Of a DNA stretch of 63,321 nucleotides, positions 55,901 through 63,321 are shown one piece after another; positions within the stretch are counted from its first letter, which is position 1; each line of letters starts with the position of its first letter. The notes beneath the pieces are model-generated. The model was given only the letters and a program-made list of their open reading frames with translations, was not told the origin of the DNA and ran no database searches. The DNA comes from an uncultured Clostridia bacterium (GTDB lineage: Bacteria; Bacillota; Clostridia; Christensenellales; UBA1242): assembly GCA_944383375.1 (NCBI GenBank), contig CALWPG010000007.1:1-63321 (forward strand), read 5' to 3'. The position numbers and the translations under genes were made by a program.

Positions 55901-58900
55901 CTTTAACAAATGCTGGGACTTTGACCTACACTATTACACCAAAGAAACTTGATGTCAGCATTGGCGAAAGAAGCAAAGTTTATGATGGATCTACAACTTT
56001 TGGCAACTTTACCGTGAATGGAATAATAAGTGGTGACCAAGTTTTTGTTGTTGGGAACTACTCTCAAAAAGATGTGGGTAACAATTTGCCTATAACTTTT
56101 GCCATCTCATCAAACATTTCAAATGTTAGAGGCTCTTACTATATTGATCAATTGAATGTCACAGGAGACATAACACAAAAAGATTTGAGTTTTGAACTAA
56201 AAATAAATCCTTACACAAGTTATTACACAAACTCTCCTGTTGAAATAGACATAAGCTATTTTAATATTTCTGGATTGGTTGAAAATGATTTTTACTCTGA
56301 AATACTTAGTGGAAGCATCAGTTTTGGCGTAACAGAACTAGGTAATTATGATTGCAGCAATATATCAAATATAACTTACAATTTATCTGTTTCAACACAG
56401 GGTGGTGCAACTTCATATTTGTCAAATTACAACATTACTGGCGTTAGTGGTAACATTGAAATTTTAAGAGCACACATTAGTGTTAGTGTTACAGAGGCAG
56501 TGAAAACTTACAACGGAAGTGTCCAGTCCGTTGTTGTTGAGTACACTGCTGTTGAAAATCGTGGGCAACTTATTCAAAGTGAAATTGCCTCATCTTTTGA
56601 GGTCACTTATTACACCGAAGATGACGTTCTTATAGCTCCAATTGATGTTGGTGTGTACAAAGTTGTAATTTCAGCAAAAGAAAATTCAAATTATATACTT
56701 GTGGATGAGTCCAATCAGGCTACGATGTCATTTACATCAAGTGTGAGGCTGATCATACAGCATAGACAAATTGAAGTTAATGTAAATTACACACACATCT
56801 ACGATGGAAATGTTGCAAGTTACCAAATTCAACCTGCAAACATATCTGATCCAACTTCTGGAAATGGTGGACTTGTGGATGGACATATCTTTGCTGGTAC
56901 TTTGCTCACCAATTCCCGTGAGGCTGACAGATACTCAATAAGTGGCATTGTATTTGATGGAGATGAAACTCTTTTAGACTTTGCTGTATATCCACAAAAT
57001 GTTTCAATAACCATACTTTCAAACAACCAAGACGTGACTGGTAACTATATTATTACATACAACGCGGTCATCGTCATTGTTGCAAACATTCAAAATGTTG
57101 ATTCCTCTAATATTCAAAACATTGAATATTGCGCAAGCGACGTGACCGACCTAGAGGACTTCTATATTTCATTTACCGTCAATGACACACTGTATCAAAT
57201 AGGTTATGGTGTAGACAAACAAGTCACCTTTGGCCAGTTCACTGCATCACTTTCAAATCTCGAGGTTCTAAGCGAAAATGAATACACAGCAAAAGATGAG
57301 GCCGTTGATGTTGGCAGATATCGCATGACACTAAGTGTTATTAGTGAAGATGAAGAGCTCTCTGCTCAAAATAGATATGTAGAGTTTAGCATATACCAAA
57401 AAACCATTACTCAAATTGAAGGTGATTTTAACAAATATTATGACACTACCACAGATGTGATAAGTGATCTCACTTCACCACAGATTTTTGATGTTGACAA
57501 AGATTATGTCACAATCTTGGGTTATTACCAATCCTTTAGTGTTGGCACACACAATATTGAGTTTACGCTTGATGGTGATAGGGCATTCAATTATACCATT
57601 TCTCTGACATCGCCAATCAGTGGTACAATTTCTCGCCAGCCAATAGTATTAACACTCACAACACCATTTAGTGTATACTACACCGGTGAATATAGTACTG
57701 TTGCACTCACGCAATTCAAAGCATTCAAAAGCGATGATACCGATGTGGAGATCATCAACTTTACGCTTGCCGGAAATGTGGAAATTTTGGAAGTAAATGT
57801 CTCAAATTATGACTTGGCAGAATTATATGCGGCTGGAAGACTGCGCGAAAACATTGAAGACAACAATAACATTTTGACAAACTATCAGATAGTTGGTTAC
57901 AGCGGTGAGTACACTATCAATCCATGTCAAATAGAAATAAACATCACAAACAGAGAAAATACCTATACATCACAAGGTCAAGGCGTAGAATATTCATACC
58001 AAGCAAGAGCAGGCTATGGCTCCATACCATCTTCGCAAACGGATATTTTGACAGTTCTATATGACGGACAATCAGACTTGCCTATAAATGCAGGAACATA
58101 CAATGTAACAATTTCAATAAATGAAAATCATGCTCAAAATTACTTGATTTATGTAAATAATAGCACATCAAGTAGTGCTGACTATGGAACATTTACAATA
58201 AACAGACGCCAATTTGCAATAAATATTGGAAATGATGTTCAGTTGCCTTACACTGAAAATCTAGTTCAATATAACTTGCAGAACAATGACATAATTGCAA
58301 CAAGTGAAACAATAAGTGGACTTATTTCAACACATACAGTTGCAGGTTATTACGAAACAAGTGGATATGAACTTGGTATTTACACTATCGGCGCCACATC
58401 CAACTACCTTACACTTTTTGATTTTGACATCTTGGAAAATGGTGTCAGTGTTCTAGATAATTACATCGCCGTCTCTGATGCAAATCAAACTGGCAGTGTA
58501 GAAATCAGAGCTGCCCAGGTAGGCGACATAGATACTTCACATATAGAAGGTCTTGTTTACAGTGCAAAAGACTTTGTTGCAAGTAGAGATATTTACATCA
58601 CTGCAACTGTGCTTGGTCGTGCCGTGACTTTCTATCTCAATGAGTCAAATGACTTAGGACAACTCACCGATCTTAGAGATGAAAACGGCAACAGTGTTAC
58701 TGTGGCATACAACGCAGGTAAATATAGTGTGAGGCTGATAAGTGATTACCTTGACCTTGAAAATGACATTTTTGAATTCACAATTTCAAAAAGACAAATT
58801 ACAAATATAACCTATACCCACGATAAATCTTATGATGGAACATCACTTGTTGTTGGTGAAATAATAGGAAGTGAAGTTTACAGTGTGGACAGGGATAGCG

Positions 58901-61900
58901 TCATAATCCTAGGTAATTACGTGGACATATTAGGAAATAATATTTCTACAGTTGGAGATCACTATGTTTCATTTACTTTCTCGCCAGATGGAACGGGTGC
59001 AAATAACTATGAACTTCCAACAAATTATTTGAACTTTGAAGGAAGTATTTTGGCAAGAGATATTGTGCTAAAACTAAGCAGTACATACAACACTTATTAC
59101 ACAAATCAACCAGTTGAAATTTCTGCTCAAGATTTAGGTGCAATTTATAAAGATAATGAGCAAGATATATCAGATTTCACCACTAATATCACGGGAAGTA
59201 TATCTTTAAACATCCTAAATGCCGGAAGTTATAATTTGGATAATTATTTCCATGCATTAAATATCCAATCTCTTGAGGGAAGTTACATTGACAATTTCAA
59301 TATAGTCGGAATAACTGGAACTTTGGTCATAAACAAGGCACAGATTGTTGTTTTGGTGAGTGACTATGAAAAAACATACAACGGCGAGGTACAAACTCCA
59401 ACTTATACTTTATCTATAAACAACAATAACGGCGCAATTGTTGAGGAGCATTTGCAAAATCTTTTGTATGCTCAGTATCAACTTGAGGGAACGACAACTT
59501 ATATACTAAATCCAACGAACGCAGGAACGTATAGTATAACACTTTCAATTAGCAGTGAATATAATAGCAACTACACATTTTATTTCAACGATCAAACTAC
59601 TGACTTAATCACAACATCTGAAAGGCTTGTCATTGCAAAAAGAGATATAACAATTGAAGTCAACCACACTGACGAGTTTACAGGTTCCAACATTGTTTAC
59701 AATATTCTTCAAACTGATGTGCAAAATTTGTGCGAAGACCATGTTGTGGTTGGAACTTTAACAACCAATGGTAGTAAGGGTGGTGAATACACTTTACAAT
59801 TGGATAACTTCCAAACTGATGGGAATTATTCAAATGAACAAATTATTCCAAATATTACCATTATGCATTCTAATCAAAACACAACAGCAAACTATAACGT
59901 ATCCATTGATGCAACTATATTCATCTTAAGTCAACTTAAGGACTTTGATCAAAGCACACTTTCAAATCTTGTGTATGACAAGACGGATAAACTTGCAAAT
60001 GGAGAAATTGTTGTAAAACTTACAGTGGATGGCATAGTTCGTGAGTTTGTCTACACACCAACTGGTATCAACCAAGAGGCGACTTTTACTAATCTGATGT
60101 ACAATGGTGAGTTGACAACATCTGTCATCTATGTTGGACAGTACTCCTTTGATGTTGCCTTCAACATAAACGGGTCAACATATTCTCAAAGCGTCACCTT
60201 TGAAGTTTTGGCAAAACCAATCAACCTTGTATCTCTAAATAGTGATAAGGTGTATGATGCAACAAACTATGTTTTGGGCGATATAACAAGCACGGATATC
60301 TTGCAAGGTGATGTTGTTGAGATTACTGGAGAATACTCGTCAGAGAATATAGGAACTCACAACATATTGTTGTCACTTGGTGGGCAAGATAGCTTTAACT
60401 ATTCGATAGACAATGAAAGCCTTGCTTTGTCGGGACAAATAAGTGCAAGAAATATAACTTTGTCAATGTCGGAAAGCGCAAACATTGTCTATTCTGGTGA
60501 TTATCCTCAAATAACTGCAGATATGCTAAGTGTGGGTGGACTTGGATTAGTTCCTACACAGTATATTGACGGATATCTGTCTTTACTTAGAGTTGATGCA
60601 GGGACATACAATTTTGGCATAGCAAATCTTGATACATCAAATATGCAAATTTTAAGCGAGGATGGACAAAGTGTTACGTCAAATTACAACATATCCTATA
60701 GTGGAAATGTTACAATTAATACATTTGTTGCTGAAATAATTGTTGAAGAAATAGATTTCACATACGATGCTCAAATCAAAGACATAAGACCATTACTTGG
60801 CTTTGACAGCTTAGTCGTACCATCTACCATTATGGAAGAGGCACTAAGTTCAATTGTAATAACCTATGACAATACACCTTTAAATGCTGGAACTTACAAT
60901 GCGACATTGTCATCAAACTCACCTAATTTTACCATTACCTATGGTGATGACAATATAATAAATTTCCAAATCAAAAAACGTCCTTTACAAATTAACATTG
61001 GAGAAATTGAGTATCAATTTAACCCAACCAGCAATCATCAAACTCAATTTAATAGCACTCATCTTACCGGTCTCGTGAATGGTCAGATTGTGGAGGGACA
61101 CTTCTCGCTAAATGCAACTGGAGTTGGAATTGGAAATTATACATTTGAATCTGATCCATATAAGATAGTTTATTCCTTAGCCATATATGTAAACGGCGAG
61201 AATATTTTGCCAATAAACTATGAGCTTAATGATGAGAAATTTGGCAGCATTGAGATTGTTGCATTTGAACTTTCAAGCACCGACGTTTGGTTAAGAAATA
61301 ACAGCATCACCTACAATGGCATAGACATTTCAAGTTCAGTTACTGTTTATTTCTATGATGCCAACCGTACTCGTCAGCAAATCACTACTTCGGATACAAC
61401 ATATGGAAGTTTTGAAATTGTTGGCAATTTGACAGAGGATAATAGCGCGATCAATGTCGGTGAATATTCTGTTGTTGTTGATATATTAAATTACCAACTT
61501 GAACAAAACACCTATTCTTTGAGCATAACTCCAAAGACGATAACATATGTGTCATATGATTCAAGCAAAATATATGATGGTAATTCCTATGTGTACTACT
61601 ATCAAGATAGGAATTTACCATCGGATATCGTAAGTGCCGACAGGGGCAAACTGGTTTTATATGGTTACTATGTGGATGAGGATGGAGTAAACACCAAAGA
61701 TGTTGGAGTTCATAATGTCAAATTTGAATTTCAAAATGCAAATTCCTATCCAGCACTAAACTATATATTTAGTGTTCAAGGGCAAAGCGAAATACTTGCA
61801 AAAGATGTCAACCTTGAAATTAGTTATGATTTTGCTTATTCACAAAGTGGAAGTTATACACTTGTTTATGAAGAAAATACGAATGCCTTCAGTATTGAAG

Positions 61901-63321
61901 GCTTACTTCAAGGCGATACACTTTCAGGTAGTGTAAGTCTCAATGGATTAGGTGGGCACATTGGAAATATAAGTAGTAATGTGGATTTATCCATGCTTAT
62001 CATCTATGATGCACAGCAAAACAATGTTACTAATAACTACAACATAGAAGTTTTAACAAATTTGAATATTGTAAAAGCACAGATTGATATATCTTTTGAA
62101 GACATACAGACAATCTATACATACAACAACGCCCAAATTTCAATAATTCCAACACTTTCGTTCATCAATTCAAGCGGGCAAGTTGAACTGAGTTATTTGG
62201 ATTATCAATATGTGGGTAATGGATATACAGGCCAAGAGGCTCCACGAAATGTTGGTGAATATACCATCACTTATGCCGTAGCACCTATGTATAGTGAGTA
62301 CTACGAAATTGTTGGTGATAATAGCTTCACATTTACAATCACAGAATATGGGATAGAGCTTCAAGTGGGAGAAATTCCACAGTTTAGCAAGATGTATGGC
62401 GAAGCTGATCCAATACTTAGCCACACAATTATGACAACATTTGGTGAAAGTGTTGTGATTACATTTAATAGAGATCTAGGTGAGGAACTTGGGTCGTATG
62501 ATATCCACATATCAGAGTGGGATAACAACAATTATCAAATAACTTTGGCGCAAGGTGCTGGAGATAACCTTTTTGTAATAACCAAGGCAGGAAGGCTTGA
62601 CGTAGTAATTGAAAATACACAAAACAATATAGACATACTACAAAAAGTTTATGATGCACAAAATATTGCCGATGTTGACATTTCCTCTCTTGATTACAGT
62701 GCAAACGGAGAAATACTTACAGGAAAAATCAAGTTTGCTCTGGGAAAAGATGTTGGAGAATATCAACTTGCCACATCTGGTCATACACTTGAAAATTCTA
62801 ATTATCAAGCTTTCAACGTGACAAGTTTGTTACCTTTTGTAATCAAAGCGAAGCCTATTTCACTCCAAATCACAGATGGCGATAAAGAATATGATGCCTC
62901 AAATACTTTCCTTGGTGATATAAATATTTTAGACAGTGATGGTAATCCACTTGGTGGGCAATATTTGCTTTCTGTCAGTGCAAGTTTCTCCTCCAGTGAT
63001 GTAGGTAACAATGTTTCACTCAATTTGACATATGGTGGTGACGACATCTCTAACTACATTGTCACAAATGAGTTGACCGCAAACATTATTAAACGTAGTA
63101 TCACAATCACACCTCACTCAGATCAGATATTTGACTATGGCACACAAAATTTTGAAATCACCTATGATATCATAGACAATGGAACTTCTACATTCAATGG
63201 CAATTGGGCAAGCGAAATAGAAGGCAAGCTTTATATACAATCGTATGATGCGGGCAGTTGGCCAATAATGTCAAACATCACATCGCAGAATTTAAATATT
63301 ACTTTCACAAAAAATGTCATC
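46924..63321 (+). CDS. Giant secreted protein with GLUG, InlB-type and YDG/MBG-like repeat domains (partial, 3' end beyond window)
   Basis: The frame is open for 5,466 codons from the ATG and still open at the window edge. The N-terminus (MRKYIPSKKYFIF, then a hydrophobic stretch) is a signal peptide. Residues about 90-320 form a GLUG-type beta-helix (WTPIGNSSSPFSGIFDGRGY; GGIVG and GGIAG turns). Next come Flg_new/InlB B-repeat-like units with GWY or GYY and a closing YAxYE motif (residues about 1348, 1550, 1645 and 2121). From about residue 1800 onward, beta domains with K-x-YDG, YNG or YDA motifs dominate. Such multi-domain proteins are usually adhesins or matrix proteins. The ribosome binding site GAGAGG is well placed. 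No stop was seen at any line start I translated, and the window itself offers no other + strand gene here. Confidence 0.85.
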   Translation, partial: MRKYIPSKKYFIFSLIFAFIMAMSAICSIVLPSNFEQVTLSISSDVSNNDVSIDTDINDEIDFSTDTISENWSSTQTSNIQVENNSMAISSAEDLAQFAKNVNAGNNYSGITVYLTSNIDLSGKIWTPIGNSSSPFSGIFDGRGYTISGLTINETTNYSTQGLFGTVSSQNENNIAVIRNVVLRGVNIRTNAANVGGIAGYVYVNGHSLAVQIINCGVSGYINSTRTSNAYVGGIVGSLYNSGIHKCFSTATINGGSNSYLGGICGLKSSGNATNASISQSFYFSEVGISGSGQIGGIAGSSDTSYIVDVYTNASNITPIFSGTLQNNLRYSTTSFDQFTWAADTTGITHGIVNAYILKGVGNIYIEVNNYKANYDATNGSLSEEGESNVFIYNVLNDRSIGNASYNESNYNYPYVKTVRHDSTKATQETDVIYGAGAFYDLNSQSYNSTYVNSSSYYTNSDISFDISTDNAAVGITLQTLGQNIGSRTFNTGKLSGYYTIDLHARGVWQKVDIGLNEYSQVNANGTEGTGGKIRSQIHLIQSYASLYSESEMSEPTSNGMSNVDGFYQTDVLTVYVPYGESFKIRFDGQDYDGIDYLAMMSGWGNASLPIVGGIGFGNISVHKEGESVSATPQLPESNVTYIWNGKINVESAVNFYFNNIQQVDLILYDENLDQSMLNHLVAGNYPTFVNSGLVSSSNNTISYGELTVNIMVGRPLYENGICVTGSQTIYGQNTSIANSSVGNNYHFPYWSEYHLNGFYMDGEKFINNNIINSSVAELQLESLNWNFEHQSENRQLVAQWTQVENNTLVINFQNENDQNAQKVPINSAVSSLWILRNSAEFSYAAADLSNGELKYGEFQNSVITNSRVLNVKSNEQARFTFTLANGYEIASGALLLTLKNGSSIEIPLRLMQSSNGYSFLYSCIGENSNIYVSNQIWVTIDATTGEVEITFKHLMGIDEICVIVKPQEFNVTVNANLSSTIIGNPTVISFDHSGRSYSLDTSYTNLNSNYLYGTDIVFENVDVKFGYTYDRINVYINDDQLVTNFFSETRDGNTISMSPLSWTSITNRITNIRFEFCVTRNSGNITFNIEGLEKQYLVGNNVLITMGGRNLADGSGTYSQQITTDATLTFGFTILDGLQFASIYDVQMDYDGCNFEMSGWDSSNVGTQNLTLSFSQFAMRTNGQIVVTIKLRVSEANINVIQQNTVLGTVVSEKELASGTLTYGTHITKNSGENVIYFDDRNNNENSFSISLDLDFSEISAIRIYKNSLNTTPIADGGSFDVTLRYFEDGDSIDIIIEFVLRTAQVNILNGFVRNGQTAFYRTENTSQQTCYIDGNPIELTQSGQTGYEFLGWYYVVGDDIVNTSNLSYSNLTKIDDGIDQITLVGQNVVANQGQMNIRNFMYFIAVYEAKIFNITFDNSEFFDDVQDLGYQVSGFDNLNQFTIEYDTNTIVGGDFPVASLVDNNMWNFEGYTSQSNVLTVDFFDDVFDVRTNWANVSADEIVLSPKFSPKDVTLYYCDQNGNRTGSSITVTYGDVPTTQLSTPSATIGYTFGGWSYQGEIYYPYDSQNGWGQFRSWTAMVLEADLIPVLNAINNTVTIHAGLGTFQGENQSLTATVAFGSNIYIMPNINFTQIPSWTPSGASYVFAGYYKAVVGGKEYRVYGTDNANNSVCDFVSNDVTFYACYELVSVDATLFVDGQSSTTWEYRGNSYNLSLNFSQNLPISLVSQAFSLNGQDVGSSVTLKDVSQSGEYTCTVNFSGYDTTSGGVGVYTVGNVEEQVSIVIEITPLQLGISTPNITKVFDNTTSLNTVTLNGIIEGDIVYASMRFADKNVGQNKQVIVTLSGQDASNYTTPELTGEITPYIIAFNVSGVNYKIGDDNQKIVLGDENISIESSCSRFLTSIGVSASIKLQTSQNVVGTYTYGGALNLEVVSFTLSGTDVNEENFDYSIEGEYQIVDAGLENVVISVNVHCDDESNIDISSIASLYFAQDFEQITGNNTASVQIVDFVSYFQQNPRLEFSVNRSENYWVDRVLVNNVLTQVNYTEGQISDTFVYDVSDKIVSIDIYITTLSEVTLDYALSDGETLSGYPTSTKFAYQKTVQQSIDAYGSVLPQNVDRAGFVFIGWKLSSNNTFISTDSTWSYKKGAVLVAQYELADIEVEQVIDDVINSPLTNQFLRIFDAQTHEIVYNVTNSNDYAIRYTYSWTKNNAQQNNSSNTLSVLNVSDTGNYVLTITAVMVQNSLVYKTRGISLEVNILPYGVFDEGEVITKQYDGNALTPSITKSLGSTRIVVVGAYKTKNAGSSLDTTLSNWTINGVRADANLLNYTLNFDAIDSENSIIEKRDVVLNIGLQSKVYDGEILSYNGTHSETISFSYVVSSTSANVGTYNQSNNGLSVEIINEDINNLNVNISGSIIISIEEVEISWTGATTVTFDGEYHSISPVLPSYVQVTGITYTNEETTLHYQSLQENVGAIDAGTYIVSFTFENTNSNISITSGTSATLTISKRTIYVGYNGLFDEKDYDSTTNISADCVSEAVAYDNPSLTTLLGDVITNESKLPAFEYAYESATAGDNKNIIVSLVDDTNYIISSSRNTVTGKIHKLDVTAYIAATKTYDATSNFIVGFQNITIDGIIDDEIVAGSITFMGVRNSGIYYNLNSINKTFNLTIGGYAYNTNYNLTFIDSILEEQQGQNYLKIEKAVVTVSTDTNKQYTYTGKEIELEYAFFNELNVTVVPSKTNVQISYTANDGSLDNGKAVQVGTYSYTLTLSGEDETNFTLTGDVSNVRFYIVAREILIYFPDPIYFSYQGKDQEGNDIVVEYLKDNGQQLQSNQQSGTDRMILASGYTLGYGDTMDWSFKTRSGVVGTYYINDQNQVQSDITVSKDGVDYTKNYSFQFERNSAIIIEPSQLDFRNIDLTVSTSVYDGQVKQIELTFVDMVTGDKKTFVYSDDTSEVTFTDFTFTNALSEVSDIQSPQDIIYAGTYAFGLQFTNYTLTNAGTLTYTITPKKLDVSIGERSKVYDGSTTFGNFTVNGIISGDQVFVVGNYSQKDVGNNLPITFAISSNISNVRGSYYIDQLNVTGDITQKDLSFELKINPYTSYYTNSPVEIDISYFNISGLVENDFYSEILSGSISFGVTELGNYDCSNISNITYNLSVSTQGGATSYLSNYNITGVSGNIEILRAHISVSVTEAVKTYNGSVQSVVVEYTAVENRGQLIQSEIASSFEVTYYTEDDVLIAPIDVGVYKVVISAKENSNYILVDESNQATMSFTSSVRLIIQHRQIEVNVNYTHIYDGNVASYQIQPANISDPTSGNGGLVDGHIFAGTLLTNSREADRYSISGIVFDGDETLLDFAVYPQNVSITILSNNQDVTGNYIITYNAVIVIVANIQNVDSSNIQNIEYCASDVTDLEDFYISFTVNDTLYQIGYGVDKQVTFGQFTASLSNLEVLSENEYTAKDEAVDVGRYRMTLSVISEDEELSAQNRYVEFSIYQKTITQIEGDFNKYYDTTTDVISDLTSPQIFDVDKDYVTILGYYQSFSVGTHNIEFTLDGDRAFNYTISLTSPISGTISRQPIVLTLTTPFSVYYTGEYSTVALTQFKAFKSDDTDVEIINFTLAGNVEILEVNVSNYDLAELYAAGRLRENIEDNNNILTNYQIVGYSGEYTINPCQIEINITNRENTYTSQGQGVEYSYQARAGYGSIPSSQTDILTVLYDGQSDLPINAGTYNVTISINENHAQNYLIYVNNSTSSSADYGTFTINRRQFAINIGNDVQLPYTENLVQYNLQNNDIIATSETISGLISTHTVAGYYETSGYELGIYTIGATSNYLTLFDFDILENGVSVLDNYIAVSDANQTGSVEIRAAQVGDIDTSHIEGLVYSAKDFVASRDIYITATVLGRAVTFYLNESNDLGQLTDLRDENGNSVTVAYNAGKYSVRLISDYLDLENDIFEFTISKRQITNITYTHDKSYDGTSLVVGEIIGSEVYSVDRDSVIILGNYVDILGNNISTVGDHYVSFTFSPDGTGANNYELPTNYLNFEGSILARDIVLKLSSTYNTYYTNQPVEISAQDLGAIYKDNEQDISDFTTNITGSISLNILNAGSYNLDNYFHALNIQSLEGSYIDNFNIVGITGTLVINKAQIVVLVSDYEKTYNGEVQTPTYTLSINNNNGAIVEEHLQNLLYAQYQLEGTTTYILNPTNAGTYSITLSISSEYNSNYTFYFNDQTTDLITTSERLVIAKRDITIEVNHTDEFTGSNIVYNILQTDVQNLCEDHVVVGTLTTNGSKGGEYTLQLDNFQTDGNYSNEQIIPNITIMHSNQNTTANYNVSIDATIFILSQLKDFDQSTLSNLVYDKTDKLANGEIVVKLTVDGIVREFVYTPTGINQEATFTNLMYNGELTTSVIYVGQYSFDVAFNINGSTYSQSVTFEVLAKPINLVSLNSDKVYDATNYVLGDITSTDILQGDVVEITGEYSSENIGTHNILLSLGGQDSFNYSIDNESLALSGQISARNITLSMSESANIVYSGDYPQITADMLSVGGLGLVPTQYIDGYLSLLRVDAGTYNFGIANLDTSNMQILSEDGQSVTSNYNISYSGNVTINTFVAEIIVEEIDFTYDAQIKDIRPLLGFDSLVVPSTIMEEALSSIVITYDNTPLNAGTYNATLSSNSPNFTITYGDDNIINFQIKKRPLQINIGEIEYQFNPTSNHQTQFNSTHLTGLVNGQIVEGHFSLNATGVGIGNYTFESDPYKIVYSLAIYVNGENILPINYELNDEKFGSIEIVAFELSSTDVWLRNNSITYNGIDISSSVTVYFYDANRTRQQITTSDTTYGSFEIVGNLTEDNSAINVGEYSVVVDILNYQLEQNTYSLSITPKTITYVSYDSSKIYDGNSYVYYYQDRNLPSDIVSADRGKLVLYGYYVDEDGVNTKDVGVHNVKFEFQNANSYPALNYIFSVQGQSEILAKDVNLEISYDFAYSQSGSYTLVYEENTNAFSIEGLLQGDTLSGSVSLNGLGGHIGNISSNVDLSMLIIYDAQQNNVTNNYNIEVLTNLNIVKAQIDISFEDIQTIYTYNNAQISIIPTLSFINSSGQVELSYLDYQYVGNGYTGQEAPRNVGEYTITYAVAPMYSEYYEIVGDNSFTFTITEYGIELQVGEIPQFSKMYGEADPILSHTIMTTFGESVVITFNRDLGEELGSYDIHISEWDNNNYQITLAQGAGDNLFVITKAGRLDVVIENTQNNIDILQKVYDAQNIADVDISSLDYSANGEILTGKIKFALGKDVGEYQLATSGHTLENSNYQAFNVTSLLPFVIKAKPISLQITDGDKEYDASNTFLGDINILDSDGNPLGGQYLLSVSASFSSSDVGNNVSLNLTYGGDDISNYIVTNELTANIIKRSITITPHSDQIFDYGTQNFEITYDIIDNGTSTFNGNWASEIEGKLYIQSYDAGSWPIMSNITSQNLNITFTKNVI
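54484..63321 (+). repeat. Higher-order repeat: five-domain module (A-B-C-D-E) in the giant protein
   Basis: The A-domain motif K-x-Y-D-(G/A/T/S) occurs with its Lys codon at 54484, 55975, 57433, 58825, 60247, 61567 and 62884, giving periods of 497, 486, 464, 474, 440 and 439 codons. Between A copies the same order recurs: B (YYTNSPVE, YYTGEY, YYTNQPVE, VYSGDY and similar), C (KTYNGSVQ, KTYNGEVQ and relatives), D (RQIEVNV, RQFAINI, RDITIEV, RPLQINI) and E. The last copy is cut by the window end. It was found by eye; percent identity was not computed. Confidence 0.7.

Noticed and set aside
47470..63047. Many minus-strand frames of 60-160 codons opposite the giant gene
   Set aside because: They are antisense shadows of a repetitive coding region, without translation signals.
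46924..63321. Giant frame as a pseudogene or mis-assembly
   Set aside because: The frame is open throughout, has a signal peptide, promoter and ribosome binding site, and domains continue in phase to the edge.
1..63321. CRISPR array
   Set aside because: No short direct repeats separated by equal-length unique spacers were seen, and no cas genes are present.
1..63321. Prophage or insertion sequence
   Set aside because: No integrase, transposase, terminase or capsid-like protein was found; the repeats seen are non-coding.

Overview
The window looks like chromosomal DNA from a low-GC, endospore-forming member of the Bacillota, most probably an uncultured Clostridia-type lineage. This rests on the gene content (spoVG, spoVB, spoIIGA-sigE-sigG, spo0A), the rpmE-yqhQ-prmC-prfA order, the yqeZ/floA-type operon, strong AGGAGG-type ribosome binding sites and very A/T-rich spacers. 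No phage, plasmid, insertion sequence or CRISPR genes were seen. The exact taxon cannot be read from the sequence.

Layout. 1-7.9 kb: an XRE regulator with two operator-like palindromes, an LRR surface protein, a DUF975-like membrane protein, small unknown proteins, a lipoprotein and a GLUG-repeat surface protein. 7.9-19.4 kb: housekeeping genes: spoVG, murC, rpmE, a fused yqhQ-prmC gene, prfA, spoVB, an HU-like gene, a tRNA-dihydrouridine synthase, pgk, tpiA and tRNA-Gly(CCC). 19.5-32 kb: an unclassified HEIMH metallopeptidase, alr, rsmD, an OGG-type glycosylase, the nfeD-floA operon, a MarR regulator, recD2, comFC and secA. 32-36.1 kb: a sporulation control block, spoIIGA-sigE, sigG and spo0A. 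36.1-45 kb: a hairpin-rich non-coding patch, tRNA-Leu(CAG), two lipoproteins, an Smr protein, an M14 plus M19 peptidase pair, an AlkD-like protein, HelD and AsnS. 45.2-63.3 kb: two divergent secreted-protein genes, one of them an uninterrupted reading frame of at least 5,466 codons that runs off the window.

Most notable points. (1) Spo0A keeps a near-textbook DNA-binding domain, but the phospho-acceptor aspartate of the receiver is a glutamate (E63) and the acidic pocket is altered, suggesting a master regulator that may not use the ordinary phosphorelay. (2) The giant secreted protein is built from YDG/MBG-like beta domains. By eye these form a higher-order repeat: a module of five different domains, about 440-500 residues long, recurs in the same order at least six times. 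(3) YqhQ (DUF1385) and PrmC are fused in one frame, and the YqhQ part has lost its family hallmarks. (4) A forespore-type promoter is visible upstream of sigG. (5) A palindromic repeat family sits in 3'/convergent gene junctions.

How the genes work together: the sporulation block encodes entry (Spo0A), the mother-cell sigma factor with its activating protease (SigE, SpoIIGA) and the forespore sigma factor (SigG). MurC, SpoVB, Alr and the M14/M19 peptidases touch cell-wall synthesis or turnover. SecA would drive export of the signal-peptide-bearing surface proteins at both ends of the window.
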